From Demequina lutea (GTDB lineage Bacteria > Actinomycetota > Actinomycetes > Actinomycetales > Demequinaceae), in contig NZ_JACBZO010000001.1 in NCBI RefSeq assembly GCF_013409005.1, positions 2,790,001 to 2,854,000 on the forward strand: a stretch of 64,000 nt of DNA, written 5' to 3'. Positions within the stretch are counted from its first letter, which is position 1, and each line of letters opens with the position of its first letter. Below, one piece after another: positions 1 to 7,630 of the stretch. Position numbers and translations under genes: made by a program. A model generated the notes under the pieces. That model saw nothing but the letters and a program-made list of their open reading frames with translations, was not told the DNA's origin and made no database searches.

Positions 1-171
1 GGGAGACCACATCACTAAGCCCACCACCGCGCCTGCGCCAACCGCCTGGAACGCGTCCCACACCCACGGAACCTTGACGCGGCGGGCAAGGCGCTCGCGG
101 GCCGCCTTCGCGCTCGCGAGAGACTCTGCCGGGGTCAACTCTTCGCTCTCGCCGTCGACGTCACTTTCCAT
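1..171 (-). CDS. Membrane protein, N-terminal part only
   Basis: Only the first 57 codons are visible; the gene runs off the left edge. The N-terminus is acidic (MESDVDGESEEL), then basic (KAARERLARRVKVPW), then enters a hydrophobic helix (AFQAVGAGAVVGLVMW) that continues out of the window. This is the shape of a small actinobacterial membrane protein with a charged cytoplasmic tail; no family can be named. The ATG was chosen because it lies six bases downstream of a good -10 box, which implies a leaderless mRNA, and because an operator-like palindrome covers the start codon. Confidence 0.6.
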   Translation of the reverse strand, partial: MESDVDGESEELTPAESLASAKAARERLARRVKVPWVWDAFQAVGAGAVVGLVMWSP

Positions 172-206
172 AATGGAAAGTTAAGCCTGACTTTCCATGT
201 TGTCAA
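163..206 (-). promoter_or_regulatory. Promoter with overlapping palindromic operator
   Basis: On the minus strand: TTGACA (206-201), a 17-bp spacer, TAACTT (183-178), then ATG at 171. A perfect 19-bp palindrome, ACTTTCCATAATGGAAAGT, fills 163-181 and covers both the -10 box and the start codon. A third half-site, ACTTTCCAT, sits in the spacer at 190-198. Binding here would block both transcription and translation start. The regulator may be encoded beyond the left edge. Confidence 0.6.
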
Positions 207-257
207 GTGATGGGCATCGGCCGGAAGAGCCACGGCATCGGCGACGTTGTCACGATC

Positions 258-776
258 ATGACCGACGCGACCGCTCCACTTGACCCATCCGTGCCCGACA
301 CCCCCGCCACCAGGGCGCTTGCCGCGTCGGGCATCGGCTACACCGTGACCGTCCACGGGCGAGTGAACTCCCTGGAGGAAGCCGCGGCGGCGAGGGGGCT
401 CGAGCCGTGGCAGATCCTCAAGACGCTCGTGGTGCGCAAGGCCGACGACGACTTCTTGCTGGTGCTAGTGCCGGGCGATCGCCAGATTAGTTGGCCAAAG
501 CTGCGCACACTCCTGGGCGTGAGTCGCCTGTCGATGCCGGACAAGGAGGTCGCCCGCGCGGCCACGGGCTACGAGCGCGGCACGATCACGCCGTTCGGCT
601 CTCTTCAGTCTCCCGCGGGCACGCCGTGGCCCGTCATCGCCGATGCCCTGGCGGCCTCTCGCCCGGGCCCGGTGAGCATCGGCGCGGGTGCGCATGGGGT
701 GGCTGCGAGCGTCGCAACCGACGACCTGGTCGCCGCGCTCGGCGCTCAAGTGGCCGACGTGACTGAGCCGTTGTAA
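258..776 (+). CDS. YbaK/EbsC-family aminoacyl-tRNA deacylase
   Basis: A 172-residue protein with the single-domain YbaK/ProRS-editing fold. These proteins hydrolyse misacylated tRNA, typically Cys-tRNA(Pro), in the cytoplasm. Family signs are the N-terminal TPATRALAASGIGYTV, the LKTLVVR strand carrying the conserved lysine, the VLVPGDRQISWPKLR segment, and the glycine-rich YERGTITPFG loop. An in-frame ATG 51 bases upstream (207) overlaps the divergent promoter, so the later ATG, which gives the usual family length, is preferred. It stands alone, with no obvious operon partner. Confidence 0.8.
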   Translation: MTDATAPLDPSVPDTPATRALAASGIGYTVTVHGRVNSLEEAAAARGLEPWQILKTLVVRKADDDFLLVLVPGDRQISWPKLRTLLGVSRLSMPDKEVARAATGYERGTITPFGSLQSPAGTPWPVIADALAASRPGPVSIGAGAHGVAASVATDDLVAALGAQVADVTEPL

Positions 777-806
777 ACCGGAGCCCCTGTAAGCCGGGGC
801 CCACAC

Positions 807-822
807 AGGCCGAAGACGGCCT
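807..822. terminator. Hairpin between convergent deacylase and tetR genes
   Basis: Perfect 6-bp stem AGGCCG/CGGCCT with the loop AAGA, overlapping the tetR stop codon. It is symmetric, so it could serve either strand. No U-tract follows, so termination is only suggested by position. Confidence 0.4.
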
Positions 823-1471
823 AGGCGTCGTCCCGCTTGCGCGTCAGCAAGGGGAGCACGATGTCGTCGACGATCTCGTTGATGGTCTCGTCGCTGAGCG
901 GCTGAGCGTTGAGGATGACCTCGTGCCTGAACAGGTCGAAGGGCAGCGACGCCGTGCGCGCGGTGACGTTCCTGGGGTCGACCTCACCGCGCTGAACGGC
1001 GAGCTCGATGGGCGAGAAGGATCTGACGGGGCGACCCTGCATAAAGAGTTGCCTGATATCCGCGAACGTGAGGCCCTCCCCGGCCAGGTAGATGCCGACG
1101 TGCTGAGTGGCGTCGATGAGCGTGCGCACATCGGTGCGGTTGGCCCAACGCATCATTTCGATGAGGTCCTCGCGCAGGGAACCAGTGGGTTCCGGTGCCG
1201 GTCCGCGGCCCTTCAGGATCACGTGGCGCGCGGCGGCCGCGACGAGTTCGACCTTGCCTGGCCAGCGCCTGTAGAGCACTGCCCTGCTCGTGCCCGCGCG
1301 CTGCGCGACCGCGTCGATCGTCAGGTCGTAGAACCCGACCGCCTTGAACTCCTCCCAGGCGGCGTCGAGGAGGGCAATCTCGAGGTCCTCGCCGCGGCGC
1401 CGATGCTTGGGCGCGGGGGCGTCTGGCTCGGGGGCGTCGGCGTCGTTGCCGTCGTCCTTAATAAGAGACAT
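821..1471 (-). CDS. TetR-family transcriptional regulator
   Basis: 216 residues. The first ~25 are disordered and Asp/Pro-rich. They are followed by a typical TetR DNA-binding domain (ALLDAAWEEFKAVGFYDLT, then TIDAVAQRAGTSRAVLYRRW as the helix-turn-helix). The remainder is a divergent ligand-binding/dimerisation domain. It is transcribed divergently from a DHA2 efflux gene 68 bp away with an inverted repeat between them. This is the classic layout for a local repressor that senses the pump's substrate; the ligand cannot be read from sequence. Confidence 0.87.
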   Translation of the reverse strand: MSLIKDDGNDADAPEPDAPAPKHRRRGEDLEIALLDAAWEEFKAVGFYDLTIDAVAQRAGTSRAVLYRRWPGKVELVAAAARHVILKGRGPAPEPTGSLREDLIEMMRWANRTDVRTLIDATQHVGIYLAGEGLTFADIRQLFMQGRPVRSFSPIELAVQRGEVDPRNVTARTASLPFDLFRHEVILNAQPLSDETINEIVDDIVLPLLTRKRDDA

Positions 1472-1474
1472 TGC

Positions 1475-1515
1475 GTATCTTCTCCGCCCGATGTACCGTG
1501 TGATTCATAAGATAC
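1475..1515. promoter_or_regulatory. Inverted repeat in tetR/efflux intergenic region
   Basis: GTATCTT (1475-1481) and AAGATAC (1509-1515) are perfect inverted arms about 27 bp apart between the two divergent start codons. They are the likely operator halves of the adjacent TetR protein. Wide spacing is less usual for TetR sites, so each arm could instead be part of a separate imperfect palindrome. Confidence 0.45.
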
Positions 1516-1539
1516 ACGCCGTCCCCTAGGAGTATCAAG

Positions 1540-2997
1540 GTGTCAGCCTCAACCCCCATGCTCGATCCCGCCGTCGACCCCTTCAAGGACCCGGTCCTGA
1601 GGCGCAGCATCATCGCCATCATGGTGGGCGCTATGGCCGTCGTCTTCGACACCACCATCCTGTCGATCGCGATCCCCACGCTGACCAAGGACTTCAACGC
1701 GCCTCTCAACACCATTCAGTGGGTCGTCACCGGTTACCTGCTCGCGATGTTCGCGGTCATCCCGCTGACCGGCTGGGCGCAGCGCCGCTTCGGCGGCAAG
1801 CACTTGTGGATCGCGGCGCTCAGCCTGTTCACGCTCGGCTCGCTGCTGTGCGGGTTCGCGTGGAGCGCCACGAGCCTCATCGCGTTCCGGGCCTTGCAGG
1901 GCCTCGGTGGCGGCATCATCATCCCGCTCATGGCCACCATCCTCATGCAGGCCGCGGGCGGGCGCGCCCCCGGAAGGCTCATGGCCGTGGTCGGGCTACC
2001 CATGGCGCTCGGGCCCATCCTCGGTCCGGTCATCGGCGGCATCGTCCTGCACTTTGTCCACTGGTCGTGGCTGTTCTGGATCAACATCCCGCTGGGCGCG
2101 CTCGGGCTGTTCATGGCGGTGCGCATGCTCCCTTCCGACGGCGCCACCGAACGCCCGCGGCTCGACGGGCTGGGTGCCGTGCTGTCCACCGTGGGCGTTG
2201 TGTCGCTCATCTACGGACTGTCGAACGTCGCCGGCGACGGCGGCTTCGGCCACGCCGACGTCCTGATCCCCGGCATCGGCGGCCTAGCCATCACGCTTGG
2301 GTACGTCGCGTATTCGATGCGCCGCGGCGAGAACGCGCTCATCGACCTGGCGCTACTCAAGCACCGACCGCTCGCGACTTCCACGCTGCTGATGTTCCTT
2401 GCGGGCACAGCGCTGTATGGCGCAATGTTCATGATTCCGCTGTTCTACCAGCAGCTTCGTGGCTCCGACGTGCTCGCCACGGGGCTGCTATTGATCCCGC
2501 AGGGTGTGGGTTCGCTCGCGTCGCGCGGCATCGCGGGGCGCCTCACCGACTCGATCGGTTCGCGCGTGGTGGTGATTGCGGGATTCGCCATCATGACCGC
2601 CGCGACCATCCCCTTCGCCTTTGCCGACGCCAGCACCAATGCCTGGTTCCTCGGCGCCATTCTGTTCATTCGCGGCTTTGGTGTGGGCGCGGTGTTCATG
2701 CCGCTCATGGCCACCGCGTACGTGGGCCTGTCCCACGAGGAGATTCCGCACGCCTCGATCGTGACGCGTGTGTCGCAACAGATCGGGGGGTCGTTCGGAA
2801 TCGCGGTGCTAGCTGTGGTGCTGCAGACCCAGGTGCGCAACGTGTCCTCGCCCGCGCAGGCGGCGCACGCGTTCAGCCACACGTTCTGGTGGGCCGTGGG
2901 ATTCATGGCGCTGGGCCTGGCCGTGTCGCCCCTGCTGCCAGGCAAGTCCATGACCCAGGCCGCGCCGCCGCTCGAGCTCGTCGACGCGGAGGTTTAG
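1540..2997 (+). CDS. DHA2-type MFS drug efflux transporter
   Basis: 485 residues with about 14 hydrophobic segments, the length and layout of the EmrB/QacA (DHA2) proton antiporters of the cytoplasmic membrane. Visible signatures are motif D1-like FDTTILSIAIPTL in helix 1, TGYLLAMFAVIPLTGW, the motif A-like loop WAQRRFGGKHLW, and the motif C-like LPMALGPILGPVIGG in helix 5. The GTG start is chosen for the AGGAG box seven bases upstream. It is probably derepressed by the divergent TetR when substrate is present. Confidence 0.9.
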   Translation: MSASTPMLDPAVDPFKDPVLRRSIIAIMVGAMAVVFDTTILSIAIPTLTKDFNAPLNTIQWVVTGYLLAMFAVIPLTGWAQRRFGGKHLWIAALSLFTLGSLLCGFAWSATSLIAFRALQGLGGGIIIPLMATILMQAAGGRAPGRLMAVVGLPMALGPILGPVIGGIVLHFVHWSWLFWINIPLGALGLFMAVRMLPSDGATERPRLDGLGAVLSTVGVVSLIYGLSNVAGDGGFGHADVLIPGIGGLAITLGYVAYSMRRGENALIDLALLKHRPLATSTLLMFLAGTALYGAMFMIPLFYQQLRGSDVLATGLLLIPQGVGSLASRGIAGRLTDSIGSRVVVIAGFAIMTAATIPFAFADASTNAWFLGAILFIRGFGVGAVFMPLMATAYVGLSHEEIPHASIVTRVSQQIGGSFGIAVLAVVLQTQVRNVSSPAQAAHAFSHTFWWAVGFMALGLAVSPLLPGKSMTQAAPPLELVDAEV

Positions 2998-3011
2998 CCG
3001 GCCGCGGGGGC

Positions 3012-3113
3012 CGGGTGCGTGATGACCCACTAGGTGACGTCCGCCAGGGAAACGGGTACGTGGTGACCCACTACGACACCGTCGCCGCGCGAACGGGTAC
3101 GTGGTGACCCACT
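3012..3113. repeat. Three tandem copies with a 41-bp period
   Basis: A 20-bp core recurs at 3012-3031 (CGGGTGCGTGATGACCCACT), 3053-3072 and 3094-3113 (both CGGGTACGTGGTGACCCACT), exactly 41 bp apart. The last two copies are identical over 22 bp. The block lies between two convergent genes. Each core contains a short GGGT/ACCC dyad. It is non-coding and its function is unknown. Confidence 0.8.
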
Positions 3114-3132
3114 TGCTGGGGAGTGGGGGCGC

Positions 3133-3627
3133 CTAGACGGTTGCGCCCTCGCGCGTCAGCAGCTCGCGCTTCACCTCGACACCCCAAGCGAAGCCCGTGA
3201 GCGAGCCGGACGCGCCCACCACTCTGTGACACGGCACGAACAGGGCGACCGCGTTGCGGCCGCACGCCGCGCCGACCGCGCGGCTCGCGCCTGGGCTGCC
3301 GAGTTCGGCCGCGAGTTCGCCATAGCGGCGCACCTCGCCACGCGGAATCTCTCGCAGCGCGGTCCACACGGCACGCTGGAACGCCGTGCCGTGTTGGGCG
3401 ACGGGCACGCGAGCGGGCGCCTCGACATCTCCGGCGTAGAAAGCCCGCACCGCGGCCGACGCGCGGCACGCTCCCGCGGTGAGATCCGCTGGCGCAAGGC
3501 GTGCGCGACCGGCCACGCCCTCCACATCCGCCGACCACCCCGCGGCGACCACGGCGCCTTCGGGATTCTCGACCAGAGTGAAGGGGCCGTCTGGGGTGTC
3601 GAGCGTCTCGACCGTGTAGGTGGTCAC
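3133..3627 (-). CDS. ogt: Methylated-DNA--protein-cysteine methyltransferase
   Basis: 164 residues, the size of Ogt/AGT proteins. It irreversibly transfers methyl groups from O6-methylguanine to its own cysteine. The active-site motif is seen as FVPCHRVV (Cys acceptor), preceded by the GTAFQRAVWTALREIPRGEV DNA-binding helix region and the RAVGAACGRN segment. It lies 34 bp downstream of the Ada-AlkA gene on the same strand, so the two alkylation-repair functions are probably co-transcribed. The short gap argues against a separate promoter. Confidence 0.93.
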   Translation of the reverse strand: MTTYTVETLDTPDGPFTLVENPEGAVVAAGWSADVEGVAGRARLAPADLTAGACRASAAVRAFYAGDVEAPARVPVAQHGTAFQRAVWTALREIPRGEVRRYGELAAELGSPGASRAVGAACGRNAVALFVPCHRVVGASGSLTGFAWGVEVKRELLTREGATV

Positions 3628-3661
3628 GATGGTCCTCCAGGGAGTGAGGGGGGTGAGCTGG

Positions 3662-5428
3662 TCAGGGTGCGGGGGTTCGAGGTGCGGGGGTTCGAGGTGC
3701 GGTGGGGCGTGCGGGGCGTGCGGGGCGTGCGGTGGGTGAGCTGGTTGGGGGTGCGCTCACGGGCGACGCCGCCGCCCGCCACAGGTGCATCATCAGGTAA
3801 CTGCGCCACGGAGCGAACGCCGCCGCAGCCTCGGAGAGGGGTTTCGCATCGCGCGGGAGGCCGAGCGCGGCCGCGCCGTTGCGCACGGCGATGTCGCCCG
3901 TGAGCAGCAGGTCGGGGCTGCCAAGCACGCGCAGCGCCACATAGTTCGAGGTCCACGGGCCGATGCCTGGGATCGCCTCAAGGACGGACGTGAGCTCGTC
4001 GCGGGTCGCGCCCACGTCGAGGGGGAGCTCGCCGGATGCGGCGGCCTCGCATGCGAGCGCGAGCGCCTCGCGACGCCTGCCCGGCCCCGTCACGACGTCG
4101 CGCACCGCCGACGCGAGGGTGGCCGCAGTGGGAAAGAGGTGGGTGACCTCAAGCGGCATCGGAGCCAACGCGGGCGGGAGCGGCTCCGCGAGCTCGGCCA
4201 CAAGCCTCCGCACCGCGGTGCGCGCGGCGGCCACCGTCACCTGCTGGCCAAGGATCGCGCGCACCACCATCTCCACGGGATCGAGCGCACCGGGGATGCG
4301 GATGCCCCGGGTGGTCGCGATGGATGCTGCCATCCGGGGGTCAGCCGCGAGCGCCGCCTCATACATGGCGGGGTCGGCGTCGAGGTCGAAGAGCCTGCGG
4401 ACGCGAGCCAGGAGCGACGGCAGGTCGGCAAGGTCGGCGAGACGGGCCGTCACGCTCACGGCACCGGGCTCGGGGGTCACGCTCACCACGCCCATTCCGC
4501 CTGCCAGCCGCACTGACCTCGTATACGCCCCGTCTTGGACCGACTCGATTCCAGGAATTGCCCTGGTAGCAAGCCACTTCAGCACTCCCGCTCCGTCAAA
4601 GGGCTCGCGGGCGGCGAGACGCACCGTGATGGCCGCCGTGCCTCGGTGTGCAGAAGTGCCGGATCCGGGGCTGTCCGCGGGTTTGTCCAGACCGGCGGCT
4701 GCTCCCTGGGGAGCGGGAGTCCCGGCACTTCGGAACGCCGCTCCGGGGTAAGCAACACCGGACCGAGCCACGCCGGGCTCTGCCGCACCGGACCGGGCCA
4801 CGCCGGACCGGGCCACACCGGAGCGCGCCGCCCCGGCATTCGCCAGCCGATCCACCCGCCGCGCCGCCGCGCGCACCTGCGTGGGGGTCATCCCGAACAC
4901 CTCGGCCACCGTGTCGTTGAATTGGCGGATCGACGCGAACCCCGCCGCGAAGGCCACATCGCTCGCCGGCATCGCGGTGGAGACCAACAGCGTGCGGGCC
5001 GTCTGGGCCCGCTGCGCTCGTGCGAGCGCCAGGGCCCCAGCGCCCAATTCCTCGCTGAGCACGCGGCCCAGCTGCCTTCCCGAATACCCCACGCGCGCGG
5101 CCAGGCCTGGCACTCCTTCGCGGTCCACGACGCCGTCGCCGATGAGCCGCATCGCGCGGGCCGCCACGTCCTCCCTGATCGCCCACTCGGGGCTGCCAGG
5201 CACCGCCTCGGGTAGGCATCGCTTGCACGCGCGAAACCCCGCGAGATGCGCCGCCGCAGACGTGCGGTAGAACTCGACGTTGGCTGGCCGGGGCATGCGC
5301 GCGGGGCAGCTGGGCTTGCAGTAGATCCCCGTCGTCCGCACGGCCATCACGAACTGGCCGTCGAAGCGCCGATCGCGCCCGGCCGATGCCCTGTAGCAGG
5401 CGTCGGCGTCGAGCGGGATCGCGTTCAT
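3662..5428 (-). CDS. alkA: Ada-AlkA fusion: regulatory domain plus 3-methyladenine glycosylase
   Basis: 588 residues combining four modules. Residues ~1-80 are an Ada zinc/methyl-acceptor domain (TTGIYCKPSCPAR and FRACKRCLP supply four cysteines). Residues ~85-190 are an AraC-type HTH (VAFAAGFASIRQFNDTVAEVFGMTP). AlkA_N begins at about residue 275 (ITVRLAAREPFDG). The HhH-GPD glycosylase follows (AILGQQVTV, then EAIPGIGPWTSNYVALR, with the catalytic Asp in LLTGDIAVR). The known role of such proteins is to excise alkylated bases and to activate the adaptive response after self-methylation. Oddities are a linker of degenerate ARSGV/AEPGV pentapeptides (~200-230) and a Pro/Thr/Arg repeat tail of about 35 residues. 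Confidence 0.93.
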   Translation of the reverse strand: MNAIPLDADACYRASAGRDRRFDGQFVMAVRTTGIYCKPSCPARMPRPANVEFYRTSAAAHLAGFRACKRCLPEAVPGSPEWAIREDVAARAMRLIGDGVVDREGVPGLAARVGYSGRQLGRVLSEELGAGALALARAQRAQTARTLLVSTAMPASDVAFAAGFASIRQFNDTVAEVFGMTPTQVRAAARRVDRLANAGAARSGVARSGVARSGAAEPGVARSGVAYPGAAFRSAGTPAPQGAAAGLDKPADSPGSGTSAHRGTAAITVRLAAREPFDGAGVLKWLATRAIPGIESVQDGAYTRSVRLAGGMGVVSVTPEPGAVSVTARLADLADLPSLLARVRRLFDLDADPAMYEAALAADPRMAASIATTRGIRIPGALDPVEMVVRAILGQQVTVAAARTAVRRLVAELAEPLPPALAPMPLEVTHLFPTAATLASAVRDVVTGPGRRREALALACEAAASGELPLDVGATRDELTSVLEAIPGIGPWTSNYVALRVLGSPDLLLTGDIAVRNGAAALGLPRDAKPLSEAAAAFAPWRSYLMMHLWRAAASPVSAPPTSSPTARPARPARPTAPRTPAPRTPAP

Positions 5429-5534
5429 GCCCTCAAGAATGCCCCGGCCTGGGCCCGGGCGCTAGCGGTTTTCGGACATGGCTATGGCCACATGTCAGCC
5501 GCCGACGCCGCGCACATGCCGGCGGCGCCAGCGC

Positions 5535-6128
5535 CTAGGAGGGCTTTGTCGCGTGAAGGCGCTCGATCGCGCCGCGCCCCAGCCGCTCGATCACCACGAT
5601 CTCGATATCAAGGGATCGCGCCACAAGAGACGGCCTGCGCGTGAAATGCTCACCGAAAACCGGCCGCGTGAACGTCTCCACCACACGTTGAGCCGCCCGT
5701 AGCGGCAACGATGTCGAGACCACGTGATCCGCCATGAGCAACGCGCCGCCCGGTCGCAGCACCCGCAGCGCCTCGAGCAGCGCGCCACGCACCTCGGGCA
5801 CACCACAGAGCGAGAAGGAGAAGACCACGGAGTCGAAGGATGCATCGGCGAAGGACAATGCCATGGCGTCGCCTTCGACCGCGGCGGCAGATCGCCCCAA
5901 TCGGGTGGCGGCGCGGTCGGCCCTCGCGACGGCCTTTGGCTGCCGATCGAGGCCCGTAAGAACGGCGTCGGCCGGATAGAAGGCCAAGGATGGCCAGCCG
6001 CCGATGCCAATCTCGAGGGTCTCGCCGAGCGCCCGCGAGGCAACCCACCGCCTGCTGTGCACGAGCACGGCCGCCTGAGAATCCACCATGCGTCGATCAT
6101 AGGGAGGCGTCCGCTCGACCGCTCTCAT
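5535..6128 (-). CDS. Class I SAM-dependent methyltransferase
   Basis: About 197 residues. The SAM-binding motif I is LEIGIGGWPSLAFY, motif II is VLTGLDRQ, and the post-motifs are GDAMALSFADASFDSVV and LRVLRPGGALLMADHVV, as in UbiE/Methyltransf_11 proteins. The substrate is unknown. The open frame extends upstream through an 8-bp tandem repeat, whose translation (CRRVAVS repeats) is clearly spurious. The start at MRAVERTPP is therefore preferred; MVDSQ, 13 residues later, is an alternative. It lies 106 bp upstream of the Ada-AlkA gene on the same strand. Confidence 0.75.
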   Translation of the reverse strand: MRAVERTPPYDRRMVDSQAAVLVHSRRWVASRALGETLEIGIGGWPSLAFYPADAVLTGLDRQPKAVARADRAATRLGRSAAAVEGDAMALSFADASFDSVVFSFSLCGVPEVRGALLEALRVLRPGGALLMADHVVSTSLPLRAAQRVVETFTRPVFGEHFTRRPSLVARSLDIEIVVIERLGRGAIERLHATKPS

Positions 6129-6166
6129 GGGAGGCGGCTCTCGCGAGAGCGGCGGCCGAGGGGGCC

Positions 6167-6206
6167 GACACGGCGACACGGCGACACGGCGACACGGCGA
6201 CACGGC
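6167..6206. repeat. Five perfect tandem copies of GACACGGC
   Basis: Five uninterrupted 8-bp units, followed by a G/C-rich boundary. The array lies just upstream of the methyltransferase start. An 8-bp period is not a multiple of three, which supports a non-coding position. Copy number is likely to vary by slippage. Confidence 0.85.
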
Positions 6207-6254
6207 GGCCGCGCTTCCAGTGCTTCTTGCGGTGTGGTGTGCCCCGCCAAAGCA

Positions 6255-6345
6255 GAGAAAAGGACACGGCCCGGCAGAGGGGGGTCGCCGGACCGTGCCA
6301 ATTCAATTCTACGCGTCTCAGGATTGAGAATGGGGGGATTTTCGA
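6255..6345 (-). ncRNA. 6C-type small RNA (C-rich loops)
   Basis: Minus-strand transcript candidate of about 85 nt. It would begin near a -10-like GATAGT, carries a CCCCCC run (6337-6332) near the 5' end, and finishes in a strong hairpin (6265-6297) whose arms are CACGGCCCGGC and GCCGGACCGTG. The loop of that hairpin holds a second CCCCCC run. The hairpin is followed by TCCTTTTCTCTG, a usable U-rich terminator tail. Two C6 runs, the second inside a terminator loop, are the hallmark of the 6C RNA motif known from Actinobacteria. The match is from memory of the motif, not from a covariance search. Confidence 0.55.
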
Positions 6346-6417
6346 AAACTATCCGGCGCCGATGCCGCCGCGCGTGATCCACCGGCCCCGGCCACCGATT
6401 GGGCCAAGACGTGGAGA

Positions 6418-6450
6418 GCGGCCCGGCAGAGGGGGGGTTTGCCGGGCCGC
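6418..6450 (-). ncRNA. Second C-rich-loop hairpin, possible 6C-like paralogue
   Basis: Perfect 11-bp stem GCGGCCCGGCA/TGCCGGGCCGC, whose loop on the minus strand contains CCCCCCC. The arm and loop sequence CCCGGCAGAGGGGGG is shared (plus strand) with the hairpin about 150 bp away, so the two are related. There is no clear U-tract on either side. It may be a second small RNA, a duplication relic, or the 5' part of one long structured transcript. Confidence 0.45.
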
Positions 6451-6633
6451 TTCAACTACAAGTAGACATCCCCATTCTCAGATTTTGCCAAGAGTGCGGG
6501 CAATTTCTCTTGAGAGCCCGACGAGGGAGCAGAAGGCGGCGCGGGCGCTGCCCACCTAGGCCGACCATCGCGGGCTCATTTTCGCCCGCGATTGCGGCGG
6601 GATTGGCGTTCAAACAGGTGCCAGGCTTGGCCT

Positions 6634-7629
6634 ATGACGGAGTTGTCTCTCGAGCAACGCGATCGTGCGGCGGGCGCGATCCTCGGTGCAGCCCTCGGCG
6701 ACGCGCTCGGAGCGCCCTACGAATTCAGCACCTCCTCGCCCGGAGTGACCCTGCACGGAACCGCGGATGACTTCCCAGGCGGCGGCGCCCACCGCTGGAG
6801 GCCGGGCGAGTGGACGGACGACACCTCGATGGCCGTGCCGGTCCTTGAAGCCATTTCCGACGGAGACGAGCTCACATCGGACAAGACTCTCGACCGCATC
6901 GGGGTGGTGTGGTGGGCCTGGGCCAAGGATGCGAAGGACGTGGGGGTGCAGACGCGCCGCGTGCTCTCCGAGATGGCCAGGCCGAGCGCGGTCGACCTCC
7001 GAATCTCCGCGTATAACGTGCACCGGGAGACGGGCCGGTCGGCCGGGAACGGCGCCCTCATGCGGACGCCTCCCGTGGCGCTGGCCTATCTCGCCGCCCC
7101 CAAAGGCGCCGCTCGCACGGCGGCCGCGGCTCGTGCCATCAGCTGCCTCACCCACTATGACTCCGATGCCGGAGACGCGTGCGTCGTGTGGTCGCTTGCC
7201 GTGCGCTCGGCAATTCTCGATGGCGCCGTCGATTGGACGGCTGCCCTCGCGGCGCTTCCGGAGGCCAGGCGACCTCGCTGGCAACAGCTCGTGCAGGAGG
7301 CGGGCTCTGCACAACCCGACGCGTTCCCCAACAACGGCTGGGTGGTGCACGCGTTCCAAGAGGCCGTTTCGGCCCTCGCGAGCGCCGGACCCACGCGGAG
7401 CTCATGGGCTCAGGGCATGCTCACGCCGTACCTCGCCACGATCGAGGCCGTCATCAACGCCGCGGGCGACACCGACACCGTCGCAACGATCGCCGGCTCT
7501 CTCGCGGGTGCGCTCGTTGGCGCGAGCGCCCTTCCCGAGGCTTGGCTCGACCTCCTGCACGGATGGCCAGGAATCGGCGCCTCCGAGCTCGAGAGTCTCA
7601 CCCACGCCGCTCTCGTCGTGACCCGCTAG
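6634..7629 (+). CDS. ADP-ribosylglycohydrolase family protein
   Basis: 331 residues with the DraG/ARH fold. The conserved metal-ligand motifs are AALGDALGAPYEF near the N-terminus, EWTDDTSMA at about residue 63, SAGNGALMRTPPVAL at about 145, and AAGDTDTVATIAGSLAGAL at about 280. The enzyme family removes ADP-ribose from proteins or small molecules in the cytoplasm. The start was moved to MTELSLEQ because the 14 preceding codons have no family resemblance. A standalone gene; the substrate is unknown. Confidence 0.86.
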   Translation: MTELSLEQRDRAAGAILGAALGDALGAPYEFSTSSPGVTLHGTADDFPGGGAHRWRPGEWTDDTSMAVPVLEAISDGDELTSDKTLDRIGVVWWAWAKDAKDVGVQTRRVLSEMARPSAVDLRISAYNVHRETGRSAGNGALMRTPPVALAYLAAPKGAARTAAAARAISCLTHYDSDAGDACVVWSLAVRSAILDGAVDWTAALAALPEARRPRWQQLVQEAGSAQPDAFPNNGWVVHAFQEAVSALASAGPTRSSWAQGMLTPYLATIEAVINAAGDTDTVATIAGSLAGALVGASALPEAWLDLLHGWPGIGASELESLTHAALVVTR

Positions 7630-7630
7630 G

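Noticed and set aside
1719..3107. A 462-codon frame overlapping the efflux gene
   Set aside because: Arg/His/Pro-rich translation typical of a shifted frame of high-GC DNA; the other frame is a clear transporter.
3012..3113. 41-bp-period repeats as a mini CRISPR
   Set aside because: The 20-bp core and 21-bp interval are too short, and there is no leader or cas gene.
6167..6206. Short tandem repeats as a CRISPR array
   Set aside because: Units are 8 bp with no spacers; no cas genes anywhere in the window.
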